Shown: positions 16,776 through 24,268 of the stretch, in pieces | Layout: every line of letters starts with the position of its first letter | Position numbering within the stretch: position 1 is the first letter of the stretch | From: Paenibacillus taichungensis | Lineage (GTDB): Bacteria; Bacillota; Bacilli; Paenibacillales; Paenibacillaceae | Reading direction: 5' to 3' | Assembly: GCF_003287275.1 (NCBI RefSeq) | Contig: NZ_QEVW01000001.1 | Span: forward strand, 62,001 to 126,000 | Length of the DNA: 64,000 nucleotides | Program-made: the position numbers and the translations under genes | Notes under the pieces: generated by a model | Database searches by the model: none | What the model was told of the DNA's origin: nothing | What the model saw: the letters and a program-made list of their open reading frames with translations, nothing else

Positions 16776-17483
16776 CTACCCAGTAAATTCCTGGACCCAT
16801 GTGTTGTTATAATAAGCAATACCGATATGAGTATAACTATTATTCAGTATATTTGCTTTGTGGCCAGGGCTATTCATCCACTCCTTCATAACCTGGGTAG
16901 GGGTGGTTTGCCCTTTTGCGATGTTTTCTCCAGCGGTATTATATGTGATCCCGAATTCCTTCATCATATCGAAGGGGGATCCATGTGTTGGCGAATTATG
17001 ATCAAAGTAACTGTTGTTGTACATGTCCTGTGCCTTGACCATAGCCACATTTGACAATTCTTCATTCCTACTCAAGGAACTTAATCCTGTTTTGGCCCTT
17101 TCTTGATTGACTAGATCCAGAACCTGCTGCTCAAAATCGGTTTTATCCGTAGTATTTGTTTTACCTTCCTGTACTTGTCCTGTTGGCTCCTTATTTTCAG
17201 GATTTCCTGCAGGTGCCTGGTTTACTGGATTTCCATCCGGTGTTCGAACCAGATCCAACAAATCCAATGGAATTCCATTTTGGGCTTCTTTTGTTGTAAT
17301 AGATCTCTCTTGCCAAGATGTAGCTGTTGATGATGCCTGTGTGAGGACAGAGTTTGGTGCAGCAGCATGATCATGAATTGAAATTTGTTTTTGCTCAGGA
17401 GTCACTTGTTTTTGCATCATATTGTTATGGGACGAACAGCCTGCCACCAATAATAATATTGTTAAAACGAAAAACTTTGCCAT
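16776..17483 (-). CDS. CAP-domain (SCP-like) lipoprotein
   Basis: 235 residues. The N-terminus is a lipoprotein signal (FFVLTILLLVAGC, lipobox Cys16). A low-complexity linker rich in Thr, Gln and Pro follows, then a C-terminal CAP domain (QQVLDLVNQERAKTGLSSL, AQDMYNNSYFDHNSP, GENIAKGQTTPTQVMKEWMNSPGHKANIL). It is anchored outside the membrane. Related Bacillus proteins are the YkwD type, induced in sporulation or under stress. GGAGGTTGGC precedes the start. It faces the opposite way to the array, with base composition nearer host genes, so it probably arrived with other DNA than cassette 8. Confidence 0.9.
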   Translation of the reverse strand: MAKFFVLTILLLVAGCSSHNNMMQKQVTPEQKQISIHDHAAAPNSVLTQASSTATSWQERSITTKEAQNGIPLDLLDLVRTPDGNPVNQAPAGNPENKEPTGQVQEGKTNTTDKTDFEQQVLDLVNQERAKTGLSSLSRNEELSNVAMVKAQDMYNNSYFDHNSPTHGSPFDMMKEFGITYNTAGENIAKGQTTPTQVMKEWMNSPGHKANILNNSYTHIGIAYYNNTWVQEFTG

Positions 17484-17691
17484 TTGCCAACCTCCTAGAT
17501 CCCTTAGTTAATGAAGTTCCCGGATTTATGTTTTCCTGTATGCCATTAACTTATTCCTAATATGGTTCTCTCCTTATCCAGTGCTTTTTTATGATCGATA
17601 CCATTTAGATAGCCTTGTCTTTTTTGTGTCTCGAGGAAAGCAAAGCGTGTGGCGAATGGTTATGGATAAAGAAGGCCATATCGGGTTATAA

Positions 17692-17835
17692 ATGCATCAC
17701 GGGATGAATGTTATCTATTTCAATGGGATTCCTGATGATTGGAGTATTTCGATGGATAATTGGGAGAATCTATTCAAACTAATAGACAATTTTATAGAAT
17801 ATAAACCATATGCTGCATCATATAAAACAAACTGA
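17692..17835 (+). pseudogene. 3' remnant of an unknown gene before S8
   Basis: 47 codons (MNVIYFNGIPDDWSISMDNW, LFKLIDNFIEYKPYAASYK). Coding-looking sequence upstream (about 17620-17690) is in another frame, so this is the end of a frameshifted, truncated gene whose start was lost. It directly precedes palindrome S8, as a cassette gene would. Confidence 0.45.
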
Positions 17836-17871
17836 AAGCAAATATTTGATAATTCGACGAAGTCAACAACT

Positions 17872-18020
17872 GCGTTTAACACATTATTCAAGCTGTAGGG
17901 CTATCGTCCTTTGATTGACAGATGTATAATCATGGAAGAAATCTCAGTCAACAAACGCCCCAGTCTAAGATAAGAGCTATCTAAGGCCGGGGCGTTTCGT
18001 GAATACAAGAAAGTTATGAG
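17872..18020 (+). repeat. Cassette recombination site S8 (long class)
   Basis: GCGTTTAACACATTATTCAAG and TTTCGTGAATACAAGAAAG-TTATGAG. The interior has ACGCCCC/GGGGCGT and a TAAGATAAGAGCTATCTAA module also present in S17 and, in variant form, S26. Confidence 0.85.
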
Positions 18021-18132
18021 AAATCATCGTAAATAAATTACAAGATAGGAACTGTATAATGCTACGCAGTATATACAGTTATGGCTAAGTGCTTGAAATA
18101 TTCGTTTTAACTAATCTTATGAGGTGGTTATT

Positions 18133-18642
18133 ATGCAAATAAGAAAAGCAACGATTAATGATGCAGAAGGCATTGCAAAAGTTCATGTGGATAGTTGGAG
18201 AACAACTTACAAAGGTATTATTCCAGATGAATTCTTATATAATCTATCATATAAAAAAAGAACTGAATTATGGATCGAAAATATTGAAAGAGAAGATAAT
18301 TTTGTAGTTATAGCAGAAAACCCAGAAGGAGAAATTATTGGATTTGCAGATTCTTGGAAGAGAGAAACAAATATAGTATCCAATTCTAGTGATTTAACAT
18401 CTATATACATACTTAAGGAATATCACGGAAGAGGTTTAGGGAAAGAATTACTTAAACAACTATTTCTACATTTTAAATTCTTAGGCTATCAAAAGATATT
18501 TGTTGAAGTTCTAGAAGATAATAAGACACGATATTTCTATGAACATTATGGAGCTAAATTATGTAAATCAATTCAAATAATAATCGGAGGAAAAGTTCTA
18601 AATGAATTAATTTATGAATGGGATAACATTGATGAGGTTTGA
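18133..18642 (+). CDS. GNAT-family N-acetyltransferase, cassette 9
   Basis: 169 residues from ATG 18133, 6 bases after GAGGTGG; a GTG at 18124 is part of that ribosome site. The fold is complete: N-terminal IRKATINDAEGIAKVHVDSWRTTYKG, motif A with the acetyl-CoA pyrophosphate loop (YHGRGLGKELL), and a closing FYEHYGAKLCKS. It transfers an acetyl group from acetyl-CoA to an unknown amine, in the cytoplasm. The last codons (EWDNIDEV) read through the left end of palindrome S9, so the current C-terminus is partly encoded by the site. Confidence 0.9.
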   Translation: MQIRKATINDAEGIAKVHVDSWRTTYKGIIPDEFLYNLSYKKRTELWIENIEREDNFVVIAENPEGEIIGFADSWKRETNIVSNSSDLTSIYILKEYHGRGLGKELLKQLFLHFKFLGYQKIFVEVLEDNKTRYFYEHYGAKLCKSIQIIIGGKVLNELIYEWDNIDEV

Positions 18643-18677
18643 GCCTCTCGGATTCGTGAATACAGCAACGCTATCTA
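18621..18677 (+). repeat. Cassette recombination site S9, shortened
   Basis: GATAACATT, a GAGG/CCTC hairpin, then GATTCGTGAATACAGCAACG-CTATCTA. Only about 57 bases remain and the left arm lies inside the GNAT coding sequence. GTT has become GCT, so it may be dead. Confidence 0.75.
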
Positions 18678-18724
18678 AAATCAGGACAAATATGTAATAT
18701 CAAAATCTAGGAGTGTGATTCGAC

Positions 18725-19108
18725 TTGGAGAACTCAAATTTAAAAGATCTTATTGAAAAATACCTGAGCGCATATAACACGTTTAACATTGATGGAATGA
18801 TAGGAGTTTTGAATGAAAATATTCATTTTCGAAACATTTCTAAAGGTGAAGTGAATTCGGAAACAAAGGGGATTCAGGAATTTCGCACATTAGCAGAGCA
18901 GTCAATTCAGGTATTTTCTCAAAGGCGTCAAGTAATAAAGAACATTACTTTCGCAGGAGATAAAGCAGAGGTTGACATTGATTATGAGGGAATATTGTCC
19001 CGTGATCTCCCTAATGGAATGAAGGCAGGAGAAACATTAAAACTTCAAGGGAAATCAATATTTCAAATGAAAGATAAGAAGTTAATACTGATTGAAGATC
19101 ATAGTTGA
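18725..19108 (+). CDS. NTF2/SnoaL-like protein, cassette 10
   Basis: 127 residues from TTG 18725, with AGGAG about 9 bases upstream; no ATG is better placed. The sequence has the cone-shaped NTF2-like pattern: KYLSAYNTFNIDGMIGVLNENIHFRN, a middle IQEFRTLAEQSIQVFSQRR helix, then strands with GMKAGETLKLQGKSIFQMKD. Family members range from isomerases to binding proteins; this one cannot be assigned. It is soluble and cytoplasmic, and the only gene of its cassette. Confidence 0.8.
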   Translation: MENSNLKDLIEKYLSAYNTFNIDGMIGVLNENIHFRNISKGEVNSETKGIQEFRTLAEQSIQVFSQRRQVIKNITFAGDKAEVDIDYEGILSRDLPNGMKAGETLKLQGKSIFQMKDKKLILIEDHS

Positions 19109-19144
19109 AACAGTATTGAAAGTTATTCATAGATTACCCTGAAA

Positions 19145-19271
19145 TCAGATAACAATATATTCACGCATTGAGCATGCGCCCTCGGTCCTGCAGAAGTATT
19201 TCAGGGAAGCAGAGGCTTGCCGGACACACTTGGCATTTGCCAAGCGTCATGAATACAACAAGGTTAGCCGA
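19145..19271 (+). repeat. Cassette recombination site S10
   Basis: TCAGATAACAATATATTCACG and CGTCATGAATACAACAAGG-TTAGCCGA enclose CTTGGC/GCCAAG and other small stems. The left end GATAAC is consistent with the start of cassette 10 at S9 (TATCTAA). Confidence 0.88.
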
Positions 19272-19300
19272 AAGAAGTTCTTATTTTAGGAGGAGTCTAT

Positions 19301-20068
19301 ATGATATTAGAAAAAGTTATAAATAGAATTGCAATACAAAGTGAATATAAGGATTTTGTTGATAAGTATATAGATAATATCCTTAACGAATTTAAAGGTA
19401 AGATTCATAGCATTTATATGTGTGGCTCGGTTCCAAAAGGAACGGCTACACCTTTTAAGTCAGATGCAGACTTTACTATTGTATGTGCAAATCCTGAAGA
19501 TATTGATTACGAAAGAATATCAAATATTAAAGACAGGCTTTTGGAAGAATATCCAGTCCTAACTAAGATCGATACGATTATTTGCTCGATTGACGATGTA
19601 TTAAGTAAACCACATGAGTGGGGTTTTTGGGTTAAGATCATTTGTGTTTGCATACATGGGGATGACATTGGTGAAAAAGTACCCCCGATCATGATTTCTC
19701 CAGAGTTCATCATAGACTTAAATACAGAGACCAAGGAGGAAGTAGATCGTGTACATCGTTCACTTTCCAATGCTAGTGATGACACAATGAAAACTAGATA
19801 TATTAAAGGTTACTCTAAGAGATTAATTCGTGCATTATACTCTTTGGTTCTAGAAGATACAGGGGTATGGCAAGATGACATTATTAAGATGAAGAATGCC
19901 ATATTAAACTATTGTGAGATTGACTCCGCTTTAGTTGATTATCTGTATGCTTGTTACTTGGATAGTGATGTACTTGTTGAAGAGTTTCTGGAAATTGCAG
20001 ATGAAGTATATAGCTATTTGGAGAACGCTTTAAATGCAATGGCTGCTTCCAGAACTTCCGTCGACTAA
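19301..20068 (+). CDS. Nucleotidyltransferase (aminoglycoside-adenylyltransferase-like), cassette 11
   Basis: 255 residues; ATG 19301 follows TAGGAGGAG. The polymerase-beta-type catalytic signature CGSVPKG...SDADF (G42, S43, D55, D57) and a third acid in TKIDT (D91) are intact. A helical C-terminal domain follows (TRYIKGYSKRLIRALYSLVLE). This layout fits ANT-like enzymes that transfer AMP to a drug hydroxyl, but also MNT-type proteins that modify a toxin. The substrate is not predictable here. The stop codon TAA lies inside the left core of palindrome S11 (GACTAAC). Confidence 0.83.
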   Translation: MILEKVINRIAIQSEYKDFVDKYIDNILNEFKGKIHSIYMCGSVPKGTATPFKSDADFTIVCANPEDIDYERISNIKDRLLEEYPVLTKIDTIICSIDDVLSKPHEWGFWVKIICVCIHGDDIGEKVPPIMISPEFIIDLNTETKEEVDRVHRSLSNASDDTMKTRYIKGYSKRLIRALYSLVLEDTGVWQDDIIKMKNAILNYCEIDSALVDYLYACYLDSDVLVEEFLEIADEVYSYLENALNAMAASRTSVD

Positions 20069-20220
20069 CATTGCTCGGGGTCACTCTGAGAAGCGAGTGA
20101 GCCCATCCAGCCCGCTAAACCCGTCGGGACGTTACTGCATTAGGTGTTCGGCAAGCCTCACAACTATAAGCAGCGACTCTAAGGGGCCAGGACGTCGTCA
20201 ATACAAAACGTTTATCTGAC
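20062..20220 (+). repeat. Cassette recombination site S11 (diverged)
   Basis: CGACTAAC on the left and GTCGTCAATACAAAACG-TTTATCTGAC on the right, with CTCGCTTCTCAGAGTGA-like inner stems. The left end differs by one base from the expected complement of cassette 11's start (TTAGCCG). Confidence 0.75.
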
Positions 20221-20249
20221 ATAAACCTATTACATTTTAGGAGCAAATA

Positions 20250-20969
20250 ATGAATATCACTTTCTCGAAATGGGTGCAATATTATCGGAGAAATAATCAA
20301 AACCTCAAATATATTCATTGGGATGACAACTATAAATTAACAACTAATGAAAGAGAAATAATCATTAAGTCAATTCAACAGTTTCAATTAGGAGAAAACT
20401 CTGAAGGTAAATATCTAATTAAACGTGCGCAAGAATATGTACATCAGACACAAGATCAGGATTACTATGAAGCACTTATAGAATTCATTAAAGAAGAACA
20501 GAGGCACGCTAGAGATCTGGGCAGATTTATGAAGGTACAGGGAATCCCGCTCCTTCGTAGACATTGGGTGGACAATGTATTTAGAAGATTACGTCGATAT
20601 GCGAGTCTAGAACAATCAGTCATTGTTCTATTAACTGCTGAGATCATTGCTAAGTTGTACTATAAAGCCTTGCAAAAATCTACAAAATCAGAAGTATTAA
20701 TCGATTTATGTAATCAGATTTTAAATGATGAGGAGAAACATGTTCAGTTTCAATCCGAAACACTTTATAAATTTGCTCAAAATAGAAACGTTCTCTTTAA
20801 CAGAATAGTTTATATCCTTCGTAGAATCCTTTTTGAAGGAACGCTAATTATAGTGTGGTATCAACATAAGCCTGTATTTAAAGCTGGGGGATATAAATTC
20901 AAAAGTTATTACTATGAGTGCCGTCATGAGTTTAACTTAACAAAGAAGATTATAGCTAATGCACAGTAG
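20250..20969 (+). CDS. Ferritin-like diiron protein, cassette 12
   Basis: 239 residues; TTTTAGGAGC precedes ATG 20250. Two E-x-x-H pairs in long helices (EALIEFIKEEQRHARDLGRF and NQILNDEEKHVQFQ) give the carboxylate/His ligand set of a ferritin-like four-helix bundle, as in membrane-associated diiron oxygenase-like proteins. The C-terminus is hydrophobic (FEGTLIIVWYQHKPVFK). Function unknown; an oxidation or oxygen-sensing activity is possible. Its cassette ends in a half palindrome at 20978. Confidence 0.75.
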   Translation: MNITFSKWVQYYRRNNQNLKYIHWDDNYKLTTNEREIIIKSIQQFQLGENSEGKYLIKRAQEYVHQTQDQDYYEALIEFIKEEQRHARDLGRFMKVQGIPLLRRHWVDNVFRRLRRYASLEQSVIVLLTAEIIAKLYYKALQKSTKSEVLIDLCNQILNDEEKHVQFQSETLYKFAQNRNVLFNRIVYILRRILFEGTLIIVWYQHKPVFKAGGYKFKSYYYECRHEFNLTKKIIANAQ

Positions 20970-20977
20970 AGGTTTAC

Positions 20978-20996
20978 GTCAGATAACATTATATCC
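20978..20996 (+). repeat. Left half of a cassette site (S12 left)
   Basis: GTCAGATAACATTATATCC is the left arm only. It is complementary to the start of cassette 12 (TTTATCTGAC), so it is that cassette's own end. The right half is missing here; a lone right half ends at 38267. Confidence 0.75.
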
Positions 20997-21026
20997 AAGA
21001 TTTCAAAAAGAGAGGTAAATGTAAAA

Positions 21027-21536
21027 ATGAAAAGAGAACTTTTGGATAAGGCCATACAACTTCGCGAAGAGGGACGAGCTAAGCAGGATCAAGCGATACT
21101 TGCTGAAGTGCGTGCAATGCTTTTAGATTTGCTTATCACTTACCCGGACGATGCGGAGATCCATTTTCAGGCGGCTGTTGCTCATGACAATTCAGGACTA
21201 GGGAAAGAAGCCATTCCATTTTATGTTCGAGCTATTGAACAAGGACTATCCGGGCCGGATCTTGAAAGAGCATTGCTTGGTCTGGGAAGCACATATCGAT
21301 ATTTAGGATTTTATCAGGAAGCAGAGGAAACATTGCGTCGAGGTGTAAAAGAGTTCCCTGATCATAGAGGCCTTCAAGTGTTTCTGGCGATCTCTCTTTA
21401 TAATACGGGAAAATACAAAGAATCGACTGAACTTCTTTTAGCTAATTTGCTAGAAACAACTTCAGATGAAAAACTTCAGTATTTTAGCAGACCGATCCAA
21501 TACTATGCACAACATCTTGATGAAACCTGGGGATGA
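21027..21536 (+). CDS. Tetratricopeptide repeat protein
   Basis: 169 residues; GAGAGG precedes ATG 21027. Three or four TPR helices pairs are visible (IHFQAAVAHDNSGLGKEAIPFYVRAIEQGL, LLGLGSTYRYLGFYQEAEETLRRGV, LAISLYNTGKYKESTELLLANLL). This is the short TPR_5-like family widespread in Bacilli, a soluble scaffold of unknown partner. Base composition is higher in GC than the cassette genes, and it marks the return to host-type DNA, although it directly follows the half site. Confidence 0.85.
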   Translation: MKRELLDKAIQLREEGRAKQDQAILAEVRAMLLDLLITYPDDAEIHFQAAVAHDNSGLGKEAIPFYVRAIEQGLSGPDLERALLGLGSTYRYLGFYQEAEETLRRGVKEFPDHRGLQVFLAISLYNTGKYKESTELLLANLLETTSDEKLQYFSRPIQYYAQHLDETWG

Positions 21537-21765
21537 GTGTTAAGAAGGGAGTTGTAGTCATGGCAAAGATTACTGGGAATTTTAAACGCGGCAATGAGAA
21601 AGATAACAAATCTGAGTAGTAAAATGCAGCTGATGCGTGAAGGTCTGACATCAATTAATACCATAGCGCGTTGAGGGCGCCCTTTGGGGGATTAAGGTTG
21701 TTGGATTTGGGATATATCTAATCTAATGATATTTAAAATTTGATGATAGACAGGAGCTGGAAACG

Positions 21766-22113
21766 ATGATAAAAGGCTTCGGAGGGATTTTTTGGAGAAC
21801 TAAGAATCTTGAAGTGATAAAAAAATGGTACAGTGATGTGCTGAAGATTGAAATAGAAGATTGGAATGGAACTGTGATCAAACCCGAACCAGGTAATGAA
21901 ACTATCTTTTCTTTCTTTCCGGAGAATGATAGTTATTTTCCGACAGAACAACAAGTGATGTTAAATTTCCAAGTGCATGATCTAGACGAGACTTTTCAAC
22001 ATCTTGAACATATTGGGGTACCTCTTGTTAAGAAACAAGAGATTAGTGAATTTGGGAAGTTTGTCTGGATTGAAGATCCTGAGGGTCGACTGATCGAGCT
22101 TTGGGAAAAATAA
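21766..22113 (+). CDS. VOC-family (glyoxalase-like) protein
   Basis: 115 residues; AGGAGCTGG precedes ATG 21766. The vicinal-oxygen-chelate fold is visible in two halves: GFGGIFWRTKNLEVIKKWYSDVLKIEIE and VHDLDETFQHLEHIGVPLVKK...FVWIEDPEGRLIELWE. The final Glu is the usual metal ligand, while a first-half His is not obvious. Members include glyoxalases, dioxygenases and antibiotic-binding proteins; the substrate is unknown. The gene stands alone before a terminator. The 200 bases before it hold a vague GCGCGTTGAGGGCGCCCTTTGG that may be a decayed cassette site. Confidence 0.85.
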   Translation: MIKGFGGIFWRTKNLEVIKKWYSDVLKIEIEDWNGTVIKPEPGNETIFSFFPENDSYFPTEQQVMLNFQVHDLDETFQHLEHIGVPLVKKQEISEFGKFVWIEDPEGRLIELWEK

Positions 22114-22166
22114 CGCGTTGTAATTCAGTTGTGTTATCGACTCAATGTTCGAGAAAATGAGTGAGA

Positions 22167-22208
22167 AGCTTGCACAGGTCACAGGAGTGATCGTGCAGGC
22201 TTTTTTTT
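22167..22208 (+). terminator. Rho-independent terminator
   Basis: GCTTGCAC / GTGCAGGC stem with a 17-base inner region, followed by eight T, after the VOC gene. Confidence 0.75.
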
Positions 22209-22238
22209 GTTTAAATGAGGGTTATCTACAAAAAAAAG

Positions 22239-22267
22239 TTGAAAGCGTTTTATAAGTGTGATACTAT
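22239..22267 (+). promoter_or_regulatory. Sigma-A-type promoter of the dauR-patB-nhaC-ridA operon
   Basis: TTGAAA (22239-22244), 17-base spacer, TACTAT (22262-22267), about 70 bases before the first start codon. Confidence 0.55.
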
Positions 22268-22339
22268 TTTATCAAGATAATAATTTATTATTTGTAAAAT
22301 AAAAATACATTGTTGAATGAGAGAAGGGAGTTCAAATTG

Positions 22340-23023
22340 ATGGGGAGTGAGAATTGGCAGTATCTTGAGAGATTTTTTCCGATCGCTTCATTTATTGCGG
22401 CAATTATAGGACCTAAATGTGAAGTCGTCGTACATGATATCAGTGATCCGGAGCACTCTATTGTTTTTATTGAGAACGGTTATATTAGCGGACGTGAAGT
22501 AGGCGATGCATCCACTGACCTTGTTTTGAAAATTCTCAAATCGGAAGCTTATCATGAGGAACAGTATATAGCCAACTACAAAGCGTCAGGCAAATTCGGT
22601 CAGAGTTTCCGATCATCTACCTACTATATAAAGAATGATCAGAATAAGCTGGTTGGTCTGCTTTGCCTGAATATAGACGTTACTCATATGGAAGTAGCTG
22701 CTGAATGGGTTCAACATATTTTACAAGGAGGACCTAACCCGTATGTAATGCCTGCTGCTGCTGCTGAAAAGACCAAGGAAGAAAAGCAAACAACGGAGTA
22801 CCTGCAGGGAAATGCAGATGATCTGCTGCAGCATATGATAACTTCGGTTATTGGCAAATTAAAAATTCCGCCGGAACGTTTGTCATCGCAGGAGAAGATT
22901 GAAGTTGTCCGCGAATTAAACGAGCTTGGAGTTTTCTTACTGAAAGGCGGGGTTTCACAGGTAGCAGCTTCTTTATCAATATCTGAACCTACGGTATATC
23001 GCTATTTACAAAAGCTGAAATAA
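22340..23023 (+). CDS. YheO/DauR-type transcriptional regulator
   Basis: About 227 residues from ATG 22340, 9 bases after GGGAG (a TTG at 22337 is also possible). The N-terminal PAS-like YheO domain (FIAAIIGPKCEVVVHDISDPEHSIVFIENG...GLLCLNIDVT) is followed by a C-terminal helix-turn-helix (ELGVFLLKGGVSQVAASLSISEPTVYRYL). DauR proteins control D-amino-acid or related amino-acid catabolism and sense a ligand through the PAS part. It is the first gene of a four-gene operon with patB, nhaC and ridA, and is likely its regulator. Confidence 0.88.
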   Translation: MGSENWQYLERFFPIASFIAAIIGPKCEVVVHDISDPEHSIVFIENGYISGREVGDASTDLVLKILKSEAYHEEQYIANYKASGKFGQSFRSSTYYIKNDQNKLVGLLCLNIDVTHMEVAAEWVQHILQGGPNPYVMPAAAAEKTKEEKQTTEYLQGNADDLLQHMITSVIGKLKIPPERLSSQEKIEVVRELNELGVFLLKGGVSQVAASLSISEPTVYRYLQKLK

Positions 23024-23059
23024 ACAGAAATCCAGATGGAAAACAAGAAGGTGAGATAC

Positions 23060-24229
23060 ATGAGCTATAACTTTGATCAAGTGATTAGCAGAGTAGGCAC
23101 CAATAGCGCGAAGTGGGACGGGGTAGTGAACAGCTTGGGGGACGATATGATCGTTCTCTCTGTTGCGGATATGGATATCCAAGCGCCTCCTCAAGTCGTG
23201 AATAAGGTGAGCGAGATGGCACGGCATGGAATCTACGGATATACCGATGCGTTCCCTCCGTATTATGAGGTCGTCCAGAAGTGGCTTAATAAAGCCTACA
23301 GATGGGATGTACCGCAAGAATGGATCGTGTTCTGTCCGCGGATTGTACAGGCCGTATCGATTATAATCGAGAGATTCACAGAACCTGGTGACCGAATTTT
23401 GATGCATACTCCGGCATATCAACCTATCGCTAATGCTGTTGAAATCAACGATAGAAAACTCGTAGAGAGTCGGCTGGTACTTAGTAATGGACGATATGAA
23501 ATCGATTTTGATGATATGGAGCGCCAAATGAGTGCAGGGGTCAAGATTGTTCTGTTAATCTCTCCACATAATCCGACCGGGCGTGTATGGACAAAGGTGG
23601 AATTGGAACGTATAGCCGAGCTCTGCATTCGTTATGATGCACTGCTCGTATCGGATGACATTCATGCCGATTTTATTCACGAAGGACATGAACATACGAT
23701 TATCGCGAAATTATCAGAGCAGATTGCGGAGCGTTCCATTATTTGCACTTCGCCAGGTAAAACCTTTAACTTAGCAAGTCTTGAAATCGCTAATATTGTG
23801 ATCCCAAATATGCAGTTAAGAGAGCGATTTCAATTGGGATTACGACAAGCTGGTATTCATAATCCTACTTTTTTTGCCATCCCTGCTTTGGAAGTGGCTT
23901 ATACGGAGTGTGATGATTGGCTTAACGAGCTTCGATCTTATATTACGGACAATATTTCATTTACGGAAGATTTTTTTGCTGAGCATATGCCTGAACTAAA
24001 AATCGTGAGAGCAGAAGGAACCTACCTTCTGTGGGTAGATTGTACAGCCCTTAGCAGGAATGAAAGCGATTTAATGGAATGGATTCAACAAAAGAGCCGG
24101 GTTAGCGTCAGTTTTGGTTCGTCCTTTGGCGTGGATGGTGAAGGATTTATTCGCCTGAATCTCGGTGCTCCCCGGGCACTATTGCAAGAGGCTTTTGAGC
24201 GAATGGCCAGCAATTACCCTTTAAAGTAA
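23060..24229 (+). CDS. patB: PatB/MalY-type C-S lyase (PLP aminotransferase fold)
   Basis: 389 residues from ATG 23060 (MSYNFDQVIS), 5 bases after AAGGTGAG; an ATG at 23036 lacks a ribosome site. The fold type I signatures are SPHNPTGR (N171), DDIHADF (D200) and the PLP Lys in TSPGKTFNLAS (K234). The N-terminal KWDG...LSVADMD is typical of the MalY/PatB branch, which cleaves cystathionine or S-substituted cysteines to pyruvate, ammonia and a thiol. Cytoplasmic. The neighbours (transporter, RidA) fit catabolism of an imported sulfur amino acid, since such lyases release the 2-aminoacrylate that RidA removes. Confidence 0.93.
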   Translation: MSYNFDQVISRVGTNSAKWDGVVNSLGDDMIVLSVADMDIQAPPQVVNKVSEMARHGIYGYTDAFPPYYEVVQKWLNKAYRWDVPQEWIVFCPRIVQAVSIIIERFTEPGDRILMHTPAYQPIANAVEINDRKLVESRLVLSNGRYEIDFDDMERQMSAGVKIVLLISPHNPTGRVWTKVELERIAELCIRYDALLVSDDIHADFIHEGHEHTIIAKLSEQIAERSIICTSPGKTFNLASLEIANIVIPNMQLRERFQLGLRQAGIHNPTFFAIPALEVAYTECDDWLNELRSYITDNISFTEDFFAEHMPELKIVRAEGTYLLWVDCTALSRNESDLMEWIQQKSRVSVSFGSSFGVDGEGFIRLNLGAPRALLQEAFERMASNYPLK

Positions 24230-24268
24230 CAGATAACTTCTTACATCAACGATAGGGGGAACCTTACA

